Shown here piece after piece: positions 1-10,421 of a stretch of DNA of 64,000 nt (its first letter is position 1; every line of letters begins with the position of its first letter). The position numbers and the translations under genes are program-made. The DNA comes from Sphaerosporella brunnea (lineage: Eukaryota > Ascomycota > Pezizomycetes > Pezizales > Pyronemataceae), in NCBI GenBank assembly GCA_008704415.1, contig VXIS01000121.1, positions 57,612 to 121,611 on the forward strand, given 5' to 3'. The notes under the pieces are model-generated. The model did no database searches. It was not told the DNA's origin and saw only the letters and a list, made by a program, of their open reading frames with translations.

Positions 1-551
1 TTGAAACTCCATTCGTGTTGTCCATGTCCGTGATCCACCGACTGTAACCCTTCTCGATCCAGTAACTTTCACTCTCGAGAGGAAAGATATGAGCCGCTTC
101 GAAGCCGGACCAGTTCCCACGATAAGCTCCGCGATTCACAACGCCTGATATGACGCATTTTCCATCTCGAGCACGGATTCCATGACGAAAGGCATCTTCC
201 CGCCCAGAGACGCTGTGTGTAATGAGGCGATGCACCCATGGCTCATTGTTGACCTCAATAGGACCTGTTCAAGTTAGCCAGCGATTGAAGCCCCCACTTC
301 AGCGAGCACCTACTGTTGCTATAAACGTCATACTCTCCCAGTCCCAGCGAGTTGTTCGTTGCCGTTACGATGTGCCCCGAAGTTCTCTCTTGAACGCGTA
401 GAGGAGGCTCCGTGATGAGTAGGATCCCAATCATGTCGAGAAAGTTCGCTTCCGTGACCGACCCATTCTGGATGAGTCCGCCCAAAGCGACGCCAGGCTT
501 TGAAGCATCGTAAAAGTGCACATTGCGGCCGAGAGAGCGATCGATAGGCAT
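1..551 (-). CDS. HNH-nuclease-domain protein, C-terminal part cut by window edge
   Basis: Two exons can be read on the minus strand: 314-551, starting at an ATG (MPIDRSLGRN), then 1-264, which runs off the window. The 49-bp intron (265-313) has a GTAGGT donor and ends in CAG. Exon 2 carries a pattern I associate with the fungal HNH_2-type nuclease domain: FRHGIRARDGKCVISG, then FEAAHIFPLE with the His of the metal site, then YWIEKGYSRWIT. In fungi these proteins are numerous, mostly uncharacterised and often species-specific; nuclease activity is inferred from the fold, not shown. The remaining HNH residues lie outside the window. The gene faces away from the methyltransferase gene at 798-2178 only in the sense of being downstream of it on the same strand. 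An alternative upstream start (GTG or other, to 623) has no support. Confidence 0.62.
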
Positions 552-797
552 TGAGTGAACTCCGTGTGTGCTGTCCTTATATAGAGAACATGAGCTCCCT
601 ACCCCTGCAAAGCTCCGCCCCACTTCTTCGGCCCGTGTTGCTTATTGGCGAGTTTATACGGTACCCCGCTGTTTCACATGGCTTATCACACTCTCACTAT
701 TCGAGACAAACAGCACCACTTGTCCTGTAACTCGCTCGCGGCTTGATCTACATAATTCCAAACATACACTGTGGTGTTTTCTGCCATTGTATTCAGC

Positions 798-2178
798 TCA
801 GTCCTTCTTCCGGCCAACCCAGAATTGTGCCTGATAGGCATTTCTGCTCAAGCTCTCCTGGTCCCAACTATATCCCGCCAAATTGCCCTTGATCTTTCCC
901 TTCCATTCCTCCACGTCCGGGAACGTATCATCCCCCCATTTCTCATCCACAGGCAAGAGTTCAAACCCAATCTTCTCGGCCACCCGAAGCACTTCATCAA
1001 GACTCAATTCGATCAGCGGCGCTGTTCCATACAGCAGCGGCCCCAAATTGGCCCAGATACCGCCGGGCTTCAACACCTTGTGTATCGTCTCCAGATAATC
1101 CACAATATTCCTTGCAGTATCAATGAAGAACAACGTAACAACGGCATCAAAACCACTTTCTTCCAGCGGCAAAAACGCCTTCACAAAATCCCCCTCTATA
1201 AGTCTGAGCCTGTTCAATACATCTCGCTGCGGCAGCACCTCTGGAAACGTAGCCGCGCGCAGCATGCTCTCGTTGGAGCGATGGTGGCTCCACCAGTTGA
1301 TATTGGGGTGGAAAGTATGGCCATCAATCTTGGCGATGGGATTTTCTTGGTGCAACGAAAGAATATAGCGATGCGCAAGCGTCATGTACGGCGAGAACTC
1401 ATTCGCTACAACGTCGAAGCCCTGCGCCGCCAGCTCGTATGCCAGTCTCCCCAGCCCCGCACCAGGAACCAGCACTCGTGTCTGCCGCCCCTCCCGCAGC
1501 TGGTTCGGGAACAAAGTCTTCATCGTAGTCAAGATCGGTGGGAACGTCGCGGACCGCTCATGTTCGCCCGCTGAAGACCAGTCGCGTACAAAGTGCTTTA
1601 ATGCCTGCACTACCTGCGTGTGATCGCCGGAAGCGCGGCCGCGGGTTTTTTCGTATGCGTGCAGCTCAAGAGAGGAGATGTTGTAGTATCTCATTCCGAA
1701 GTCACGTACGGCTTTCGCGACGCGATCATTCGTGTTCGCGGCGGCAGTCGCTTGCGAGATCTTGGTGTAGTACTTGAGGCTCTGAAGAAGATGCTAAACA
1801 AGCCAAAAGAGGCTGGTATAAGAAAGAGGTCAATTGATTCAAGGCTCAATTGGGCCAATGAATTGGAGGGTATAGGCACACCAGCTTCTGCTGCGACGGG
1901 AGCTTGTTGTATTCCCTCTTCTTCTTGTGCAGCGCCGCGTTCGCTTTGATTTTGTATTGTGAGAGTCCCGAGAGCGCGGCCAGCACCTTACTACGATCGA
2001 CCCCAACGCCGGTCACGACAGGACCGCTGCTAGTCAGCCGCTGGAAGTAGGAGAGGAACAGCGGGTACTGCAGGGCCAGGATGATGGCGAGACAGGCTAT
2101 CAGCAGCGAAAAGCGGGCGGTCACTGACACTCCCGGCTTCATTTCGATGGCGGGCGGGGGTTGGGGGAGGGAGGACAT
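798..2178 (-). CDS. N2227 / carnosine N-methyltransferase-like protein with N-terminal membrane anchor
   Basis: Exons 1882-2178 and 798-1781, joined across a 100-bp intron (1782-1881, GTGTGC donor, TTCTTCAG acceptor), give a 426-aa protein. Residues about 205-212 are PGAGLGRL, the SAM-binding glycine loop, followed by NEFS at about 226-229. This combination is typical of the N2227 family, to which carnosine N-methyltransferase (CARNMT1) and yeast YNL092W belong. The family methylates carnosine-like dipeptides or histidine side chains using SAM; the substrate here is unknown. Residues about 23-45 (LLIACLAIILALQYPLFLSY) form a hydrophobic segment that looks like a single membrane anchor, followed by a basic helix rich in Lys (about 76-99). 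The start at MSSLPQPPP was chosen because it is the ATG just before the anchor; an ATG 12 codons later is possible. The C-terminus ends in FWVGRKKD. Confidence 0.85.
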
Positions 2179-2761
2179 CGCGATGTCGACGTCGTGCGGT
2201 TGAAAGGTGGGGGGTTGGAGGCAAAGAGTGCACGCAGAAAGCTTGGCGATGTGACTTGACTGATGGAGTGCGGGTCTGGTGCATAGCTCACGGCGGTAAT
2301 TAGAAATTATGCTTGACTCGAGGACCGCGATCACTGCACATCGAATGGCATTGCATAAGTTGCATAAGTGCCGAGGTAGATGCTTGGTGTGGGAACTTCC
2401 GTCCAGCTCATGTGTGACTAGGCCCAAGCTGGAAATAGATTTAAAGTTAAGCGGCATCAGGACACGGCCTTCGTCTGCGATGCTTTCGTCCGCCTTGCAT
2501 TAGCGCGTGCAGGCGAGATGGGGGATCTCGACGACAATATCTCGACCACCAGACGTCCAATTGCTACCAAGCTCAAACCCAAGCATCCTGAGATAGTAGC
2601 GAACAAAAGAGAATAAGAAAAGCCAGCAACGCGCCCTGCTTCATAAGCAAAGCTCCAAACCCCACCCTACCCACTGCTGCACCCCCTTCAGGACCTTTGA
2701 AGCCATACCACAGCCCGCTCTTTTCCCGGCAGAAAGCGCTGTAGTGGTTTGTTTCTGCATA

Positions 2762-2964
2762 CCGTATTGACTCGGCTATAAGAGACCCCCCCCCCCCAGA
2801 TTTGGTTAGCGGCACAGAATTGCCTTATAGGGAATTTAATGTCTCCAAAAGGAAGTCAGTAAAAACAAAAACTCTCCTTGGTAAGCTTGAAAATTTTCCT
2901 ATAAAGCAATTCTTTGCCGCTAACCAAATCTGGGGGGGGGTCTCGTATAGCCGAGTCAATACGG
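2762..2964. mobile_element. Hairpin MITE with TA target-site duplication (MITE-a)
   Basis: The ends are a perfect 19-bp inverted repeat (CCGTATTGACTCGGCTATA and its complement), flanked by TA at 2760-2761 and 2965-2966. The inverted repeat continues imperfectly inward (poly-C against poly-G, then TTTGGTTAGCGGC against GCCGCTAACCAAA), so nearly the whole 203 bp can fold into one hairpin. It has no coding capacity. TA duplication and size point to a non-autonomous Tc1/mariner-type element. The terminal CCGTATT is shared with the MITE at 37378-37683. Confidence 0.85.
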
Positions 2965-3009
2965 TAGGAAACTTTGCAAGCTCTCAATCAAAATCCTTCT
3001 GGCGGTTCC

Positions 3010-3095
3010 AGTGGGCTTTTTTGCCTTTTCCGCCTTTTCCGCCTTTTCCGCCTTTTTTGTCTTCACCTTTTCCGCCTTCTCCGCCTTTTCTGCTT
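3010..3095. repeat. Short tandem repeat, unit TTTTCCGCC
   Basis: About eight imperfect copies of a 9-bp pyrimidine-rich unit. It opens all frames locally, which explains the Phe/Ala/Ser-rich apparent frames here; I see no gene. Confidence 0.8.
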
Positions 3096-3384
3096 TGCTT
3101 TCTTGGCCTTCTCCATCCTGCTCCCTAGGTTCAAGCTCCCTAGCCTCCAGCTCAGTTCAGTCAGCTAATGCAAGGCGGACGAAAGTATGTTGCTCTAATT
3201 AAGTAAGTATCTAACCTTAAAATTTGTTCTGAGACCAAAGTGCTACAATGCCAACCAATTCGCTAGTGTGGGCAGATATGCCGCCGAGGAGTTTTATGCC
3301 ACCGAGCCTCAAAAAAAAAAACTTCCAATGAAATAATGAAACACAAAAAACAGGTACAAAAAATTCGCAAAAACACCACGCCAT

Positions 3385-3600
3385 GCTGTAAATAGTCCAA
3401 GTTTTTCTCGATTTTTACGGTAAAAATCGATAAATATAATCCCCATTAACCACTAACCCTGACCACTTACTCCGAACCCGTAGCCCCCCACCCCTGACTC
3501 TGAACCGCGCCCTAACTCAGATCCTAGCCCTATCTCTAACCCTCCCCCGCTCACAGTGATTTCTTTTCCGCTTTTTGGGGATTTTTTTCGGTTATTTTTT
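3385..3600 (+). repeat. Diverged dispersed repeat with degenerate CCCTAA-like core, copy 1
   Basis: The segment contains a short palindrome (TCGATTTTTACGGTAAAAATCGA near 3409 in two half-sites), then a run of degenerate CCCTAA / CCCTGA words (3445-3545), then GATTTTTTTCGG. The same order of landmarks (TGTxxATAGTCC, AACC/CCCTAA-like words, GATCCTA, GATTTTTTTC) occurs in reverse complement at 7345-7505. It looks like two old copies of one element. The irregular unit argues against an interstitial telomere. Confidence 0.5.
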
Positions 3601-3650
3601 GGCATAAAACTTCTGACCATTCTGATCGGGACCAAGATATCGAGTGATAC

Positions 3651-4320
3651 ATGAAGATGCAATCGCCGCTCTCGCTCTCGGTCTTGTCGGTGCTAAAGAG
3701 CCCCCGGGGCACGCCCTTCACCACAGGCGCCAGTTTGTCTTGCCGATACAGTAATCACACAACTGTCTCTCGGCCCCAGGTCCGTGATGAAGCCAACCAA
3801 AAATCCCGGCTGAACCAAGATACTTTTCATAACTGAAAGGAGCGTTAATCATGCAGGGTATATGCTCTAACCGTCTCGCACTCAGCCCTGCCGGCGCTAA
3901 TTTCAGCCCCGAAAACGTTCTTGTCAGGGAGATGTCGTTCCCGTCGGTGTTTCGCCATGCCAACATCACGTGGGTGGGGCGGACTTCCGTCGGAGGTCAT
4001 GGCCCTTTCTCGGAGCCATAACCCTTTGTGTCGTGCCGTCCCAATGCCGGCACAGGTGATCCATACCCCAGAGGTTTGTCTCTTCTGCACTCGGCGAAGT
4101 CCTCGGGACGCTCAAGCAGAGACTGGGCTTCGGGCAGCCAATGTTTGGAGTCCGAGCCCTCGACAGCCATGTCCAGCGCAACTCGGGCGTTCTGGCCAGG
4201 GCATAGTTTCGGCATCGTCTGTAACCCCAGGCCTTTACACCGGATTGCGCTACGCAGAAGCGATTTGAATCATTCCATCGTAACGTTGGCTTCCCTTCCA
4301 TCCACACCCTGCGCTTCTAT
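3651..4320 (-). other. Unassigned coding-looking minus-strand frames
   Basis: Minus-strand frames from about 4320 down to 3718 have a composition that looks protein-like (for example SAGIFGWLHHGPGAERQL and LALGRHDTKGYGSEKG in different frames), but no single frame spans the block and I could not find splice sites that join them convincingly. I recognise no domain. It could be an old gene remnant or chance. Confidence 0.2.
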
Positions 4321-7300
4321 GTAGATGTTTCAATAGTTGGTGGCCAATACATAGCTGATTCCCGAGGCTTCCAGACCCTCGATTAAAAATCTCCACCCCA
4401 AGCACGTAACGTCACTCGCTCACTCGCCACCGTCTTACCACCCTCCGCCACCACGTACGTATCTCGCGTGGACTTCAGGCACGGCACGCCCATCCGAGAC
4501 AACAAGTGCATCCGAAACCACGCGCGGCGGCATCCCCTGTCCAGCCAACAGTCTGCCCGGAAATGTCGAGTCTCACCACTCGCAGCATGCGTTATTCTTT
4601 CTAATACGATGCACGCAGCTTTGGGGGCTTTCTTCGTTCGGGAAGCTCGGTAGCTCGCATGTGTGGTTCCCCTTTCCTCGACAGCACCGAGTCTCACTCG
4701 GCTGTATGTGTAAACTGGCCCTGGAGAAGGTAGATATAGGTTGAACGTGTCAAGCTGACGCGTGTAAGTAGGACGTGGCCCACTATATATCCTCCCAACT
4801 GTGTTCACAAGCTCAGGCGAGATTCCTTCTTTGGCCCGCGCTCACCCGCCTCCACCGTAGATAGAGTAGATACTCCAAACACCTAATTCCCCAACCTGAC
4901 CCAGGCACAGTACAGCAAGCCGACAAGCAAACGACAGGGCAAGGACACGGCCGGCGACAGTTTCTCCGCGGGGTCCTTCAAAGTAGGCAACTAGAGTAGA
5001 CGCCTAGGTTAGATAGATCTCCAAGATATTGATCCGCCGCGGCGGGTCGGGGGTGCTTATCCTTGGCTCGCCTTTTTTTTCTTTTTCTTTCTTGTCTTAC
5101 CTCAAACTTTTTTTTTTTTTTCTAAGCGCAGCTCTAGAGCTTTCCGTTGTTTAGTAGCTTGATGATAACAGTGTACAGAAAGAAGTAGAGGTGAGGGATG
5201 ACGTTGCCATGCTCTGGCTGGTTAGGGCATTCTGCGGACTTCACCTTGCTCAATCGTTCCTCATACCTTTTCAACAACTCTTCGAGTGATACCACATGCA
5301 CTGCCCTATTCGAGTGTGCCAGATCACGGATTTCTTGGGACAATGGCGTGCAAGAAAAGTTTTTACATGTATGATGCAAACATGCAGGCCGGCGCCATGA
5401 TATGGAACGTTAACGTCGCCGGTCTTCGGAGAAGTGCGCTCGGTCGCTCGGACGGGCACCCACAGATACGATATCATCGGTGGATGGGTAAGATGAAGAA
5501 AAAAGGCTTTGCTGGAGGTGCAGGTGATGACAATACGTATGCCCTTTGCTTTTGCTTTCCATGGGAACGGGGAGCCCGGCCCACATGTGGGACCGCTTAT
5601 CGTGGGGATAGCTGCAGCAAGTTTTTTTGTAACAACCGCACCGGGTTGGGAATGGGGGCTGCACGTGACTGGATATATCCATATACAGCGTCTTTCATGT
5701 CTCTTGCCGTTATTGGGGATGCAACCTTGGCGCTCCAAGTGGTTCGGCCTGGCGTGAGGAGGAAGAAACCCTTCCGCCTTCTTTCGTTCTCATCATGAAC
5801 ACCAGCAACCTCTGTTGCGTTTGATATCTCCAAAACATCTTCTATATCAATCGTCCAAGCCCTGAAAAATTCCCTCCCCAGTTCACAGGTCGGGCTCAAG
5901 CTTCCCAAACACATCTTGATCGGTGGGATTTTGTGGTGTTTCAGATCCCTTTGGTTACACTTGTAGCGGTCTCCCGTGTAACATACGCAATGCCTTTCAA
6001 TGACGACGAGGAGGCAGAAGCTGCTGATGTAGGAAATGACGTGAGACAGATTTGCTGTTTACTGGAGCGATAAAACTTCGAGAGTGGCAAAGTAAAAGTA
6101 CAAAGGCCGCGGATTTTAGATAGGCTGCTGTAGCACGACATCGAAATGAATAAACGACTATTTTATGTTTTCCGCCTCGTCAGGGCCTAGGGCCCTTTCT
6201 GGCTGGTTGGCGGCCAGCCCGGCAGATCCCCAAAGCCGAACTGTCTACCCCATTGAGAGTGACAAGGCGGCGTCCATCATCTGCAGCCTCGCCAGTGTGT
6301 AAAGCCTCGTGGGGAAACTGAGACTTGCGCCTGCTAAGCCACCGCTGGCATCCGCTCTAGATATTCAATAATGGTAAGAGAAAAGTTTGCACTGCATTCG
6401 TAGTTACATATCTCACAAACGTGGGGGGGGGATGGTCCAAACCAACAAAGGAGCCTATGCGTCCGAACAGAGCTTTCGCCTCAAACCTGTGTTCCCTCAC
6501 GGAGCTTCCTTTTCTACGGCCTCGCTCTGCCAAAACACGTAGGTAGTAGCTGCAGACGCAACTGAGCACTCTTTATTTTCTTCTTTGACTTTGGGCCACA
6601 CATCAAAACTTCCTGTTTCTGCTGCTATCTCTGAGCTCTGAGGCAAAACAAAGCAAAAAAAAAAAAAAAAAAAAGAACACTTCATACCTCCTGTACGGCG
6701 ATGTAAGAAAAGCCTCCACTCATGGTCATTGCCGCCGCTTTGACTTCCAGGTTTTCCTCTTACGAGGCTGTTGGTAGGCTGCCGCTATGCACACGCATAT
6801 ACAGACTGGTGGCAGTGGTGGTGGTGGCGGTTTATCGCGCGTGTGCAGGCCCGAGGAAAGCGCGGCAACAGGTGGGGGTTTGTGTGGCCGCACAAATCGA
6901 GCTATGCATGCTGAATCGCCTAGAAGCTTATTCTTTTGGTCCGATAGAGGGATTTCGTGCCGCGCTGGTGCATATTGTCGAAGCTTCTTCTGCTGCGTTG
7001 AACGTCGGGAGTTGAATGGAGGGCACGAGACATTGTATATGTACGAGTAAGCCTATGCCTCCACTGAGGTAGCAACCATCTCACATGCATGCCACGGGAA
7101 GCCGCTTTCTCGATAGCTCCTCTGTACCTCCAGTTCCGCGCGCATCTTCGGACACGGGATGGCCCCACGGGTCGATGCATATGGGATTGGGTGAACGTGA
7201 TGTTCCTTATCGCTGGGTCGAGTGCAATACGCAGACAAAGAGCAAATGCTTAAAATACAAAGCAAGAAATCCAGAAAACCTACCCGAGTTTTACAATGCC

Positions 7301-7344
7301 AGCGGCTGCCACAAGAAAATCTATACAACGACGAGACAACACAA
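4321..7344. other. About 3 kb without a supportable gene
   Basis: Holds scattered short frames on both strands, none recognised. The best-looking one is on the minus strand at 5134-5340 (LEELLKRYEERLSKVKS, a possible charged helix near a C-terminus), but no upstream exon was found. T-rich runs lie at 5070-5120 and an A run of about 20 at 6655-6674. Confidence 0.35.
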
Positions 7345-7505
7345 CAGAATCACCGGAAAAAAATCAGAAAAAAATCGAGGAAGGGTCAGGCTTAGGATCC
7401 GCGTTAGGCTGGGTCAAAGTTAGGGGTGAGAATTGGGCGGTGAGGGTTAAATAATGGTTATGGCCCATTTGGTGAAAATCGGACTATACACAGTGGTTGG
7501 CATGT
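7345..7505 (-). repeat. Diverged dispersed repeat, copy 2 (inverted relative to 3385-3600)
   Basis: Read in reverse complement it repeats the landmarks of copy 1: GTGTATAGTCC, then words such as AACCCTCACC, CCCCTAAC and CCTAACGCGGATCCTAAGCC, then CGATTTTTTTC. The identity is low and broken by indels. It has no coding capacity. Confidence 0.5.
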
Positions 7506-9556
7506 GCCGTCGCGGGGTGATCTTCTTACAGTTTCTTTTACTTTTTTGTGCCTCATTGTCGCATTGTCGTGTTTTTGTGCGTGCACGGCGTGCTGTGTGG
7601 CTTTTCTTGTGACATGGTAAACCGGCCGCTGACATTGTAAAACTCGGATAGGTGTAGACCTTTGCTCAAAAAAAAAAAGAAAAAAACTTCACAAGATGTA
7701 GATCCCGCCAAAAATACACATAGCACAGCCAGCTTGTCTCTTTTCAACCATGGTCCGGACGGAAACCCCGGGCCTTCCAGAACGTTTGTGCGGAGCGCGA
7801 TGACGAAACGAACGAGGTTCAAAAGTACCTAAAGTACTCGGTTAAATCACGGGGAAAGACGCCTTGTTTCTCTTTTTCTTTTTTACCGGGACTATGAGGC
7901 GACCTGACACGCAAGGTTGCTCCCAGGTTCACGGGCAACTGACTCGGACTGGAGACTTGGAAATTTGGGTATGTGGAGGCGGACGCTATCGATGTGGCTA
8001 CTTTATCCTTGAGGAGGGCTCTGCGCCGGAGCAGGTGGGCGGGAGGCGGGGGAGGGGGAGGAGGCGCAGGATCGTCGTCATCTACAAAGTGTGAGCGAGC
8101 TCGAGTCTTTGGGCTTTTGGTTAATGGGAGCCGTGACCAGGAGAGACGTTGATGATGGTATGTACTACCAACAGCAGCTCTTCGCCTGTACCTGCTCCTC
8201 CTCACCATTCTAGCCTTGTAATTCAGTTCGACGGCAGCTGAATGGGTGTTACACGGTGCAGTGAATCTCCGGAGAGTTCTCCAGTCCGAGAATCATTATC
8301 ATCGCGGTCAAATAGTCCGCTGACAAGACCCAACCGCGTCATCATGTTCGAAGCTTCTCGGTCCTACATAACTGTCGAGCGTTTTTTTTTTTTTTTTTTA
8401 AAAAAAAAAAATTAAAAAAAAATCACTCTGGGCTTCCTTAGGTAGGCCACAAATTTTATGGCTCCAGCAGACAAGTTCGGGGTTTCCGCCATGAGAACTG
8501 TTTTTTTTTTTTTTTTGAGACATCTGGAAAACCAAATCATGATGGTGAGATACTTAGGGGCCAACAGCTACCACCACCACCACCACCTCGGGTACACCGG
8601 AGCGCGCGATCTTGGTGTTTATGGGATCGCTCTATTTCGCCGTGGATGATCCCTTTCGAGGTTGGGCGGTCGTGATCGCCCCGAGGCCGTGATCATATGA
8701 TGGACCGTATATGGCCGCGCTGTTGGCAGCAGCTAGCAAGCAAGCATGCAACAAAAAACAACAACCACAACAACAGATGAGCGGGTGGCGATGATGGTGC
8801 ACGATAACGTTGTAATTGTTGATTTGTGCGGGATACCGTCCTTGGGGATGTGTGATTCGATATCGCGATTCCCTAGGCCTCCAAGGTTGGAATTCTTGAT
8901 ATGATGGATTGGCGTTTGCAGCAAAGTATGAAGCCTGTCGACGTGAACACATGGTCCATGCAAAGCGTTTCTCAAACGAACAAGAAAAAAAGGTGATTTA
9001 CATACCTCAGGTGAAGAAACCACGGACTGAGACGTACTTGCTTGCAGTGGGTTGAGAAAGAGGGTCCCGCTAGACGGTCCCTTGAGCTGTGCTCCTCCCT
9101 CCATTTGCTCCAGTAGGTAGTTGAGATGAGACCCAAAACAACCTAATCGTGTCGTTTTCGTTTGGTGGGGATGCGGTGCCTAAGTTGATATCGAAAGACT
9201 GGGACTCGGAAATCGAGGGGCATTTCGATTCGACATTCTTCAAACTTGATATTATCAGGGGTATTTACTTGGTATTTATATCTGTTGATATATATCGATA
9301 CAACTTTGTGAAATACAAAAAACGGAAATTTAGTTTTGTATAAAGGTTCAAATTCACCAACAATACCGTTAGTTCAAGATGTGCATAAGCTAGATGGTAT
9401 CCCGGAGGACCGCGATTCGCGTAATTAACCATGTGACACGTGTCTCACCCTGAGAACGACCCGACTGGCTACAGATCCGGCCCTTGGGCCAGAAAAGGTG
9501 AACTGTACCACGGAGAACAGAGTCAGATATTAAGGTGTCGGTATTTCCGCCTCCAC
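7506..9556. other. Non-coding stretch with homopolymers
   Basis: Contains a T17 run followed by A12 and A9 runs (8383-8424), another T run at 8501-8516 and a CCA trinucleotide run at 8571-8586. A minus-strand frame at 9004-9130 (FLNPLQASTSQSVVSSPE, followed by a GTATGT donor-like site) could be a real exon, but I found no partner. Confidence 0.35.
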
Positions 9557-10421
9557 TCACCGTCCTGCCTCTTGCGCTGCACCCACAGAAAATGCAGCCT
9601 CAGTTAGAGCTATTATGCGGGTTTTACAGTGATTGTATGTATTGGCGATGAGGTGATCGTCACGAGCCACGGAGGAGGGTGAGCTTCTGTCGAAAGGCAG
9701 GTCTGTGCTGAAGGCCGTGAGTGCATGAGTAAGGCGCTGACAGCGGCGCAACTGAGACGACCAATCTTCGAAAAGAACGGTCTCCAATGCTTTTTGTGGC
9801 CCAGAAATCATATGCTGATACTCAGAGCTTCCACGCCAAGCGTTCCATATTCCATGCGGAGATGAGCGAGACTTTATCGTTGTGCGTATGAATGGTTAGA
9901 AAGTTCGCCACTAAGACCGGTGAAGCATCCAACGAGGTAGTCTGCACAGCTGTACTCTTCAAGTAGCCCTCCAGGCATACGCTGGCCACTATGCGCAAAC
10001 AGCGATATGACCGTCATTAGTGGCGGCGGCGTTCCAATAGGTGGCGGCTCGACCGGTGCGCTGTGATGGTAGGGAAGTCCTGAAGAGCTTGCCAGCACTC
10101 TCGTGCGCGACACGATAATATCTACCGACAGCCCGTGTTGCGTAAAGAGGCGAGCAGTGGCTATCCAGTTTGCTAGCCTTTCGGGCTGAGGAAAGAAGCA
10201 TCGACAAAGTAGCGAGATGACGCCAATTGGCGAGAATGGATGCGCTGAGTTAGGTGCTTGCAAACACGGGCGAAAGCCGAAAGGCAAGCAGCATCCCGTT
10301 CCCTATTGGCAGCGAGCCGGAAGTCTCTTGCTATCCCCGAGTTTGTCAAAAGCAGAACCTTGCGTGGCTTGCCGCGCAGGTCGGGCGATGAACCGGCCGG
10401 CAAGTGAAAGTCTTCATGCAT
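9557..10421 (-). other. Possible gene remnant, minus strand, unrecognised
   Basis: Two coding-looking minus-strand frames follow each other: about 10250-9874 (containing ERLANWIATARLFTQHGLSV) and about 9850-9557 (containing LFEDWSSQLRRCQRLTHAL). They lie in different frames and could be exons of one gene, or a broken gene. Composition and helix-like spacing resemble the alpha-helical middle region of fungal regulators, but no diagnostic motif is visible and there is no zinc cluster nearby. Confidence 0.25.

Noticed and set aside
3445..3545. Interstitial telomere
   Set aside because: CCCTAA-like words are irregular in length and sequence, not a tandem array.
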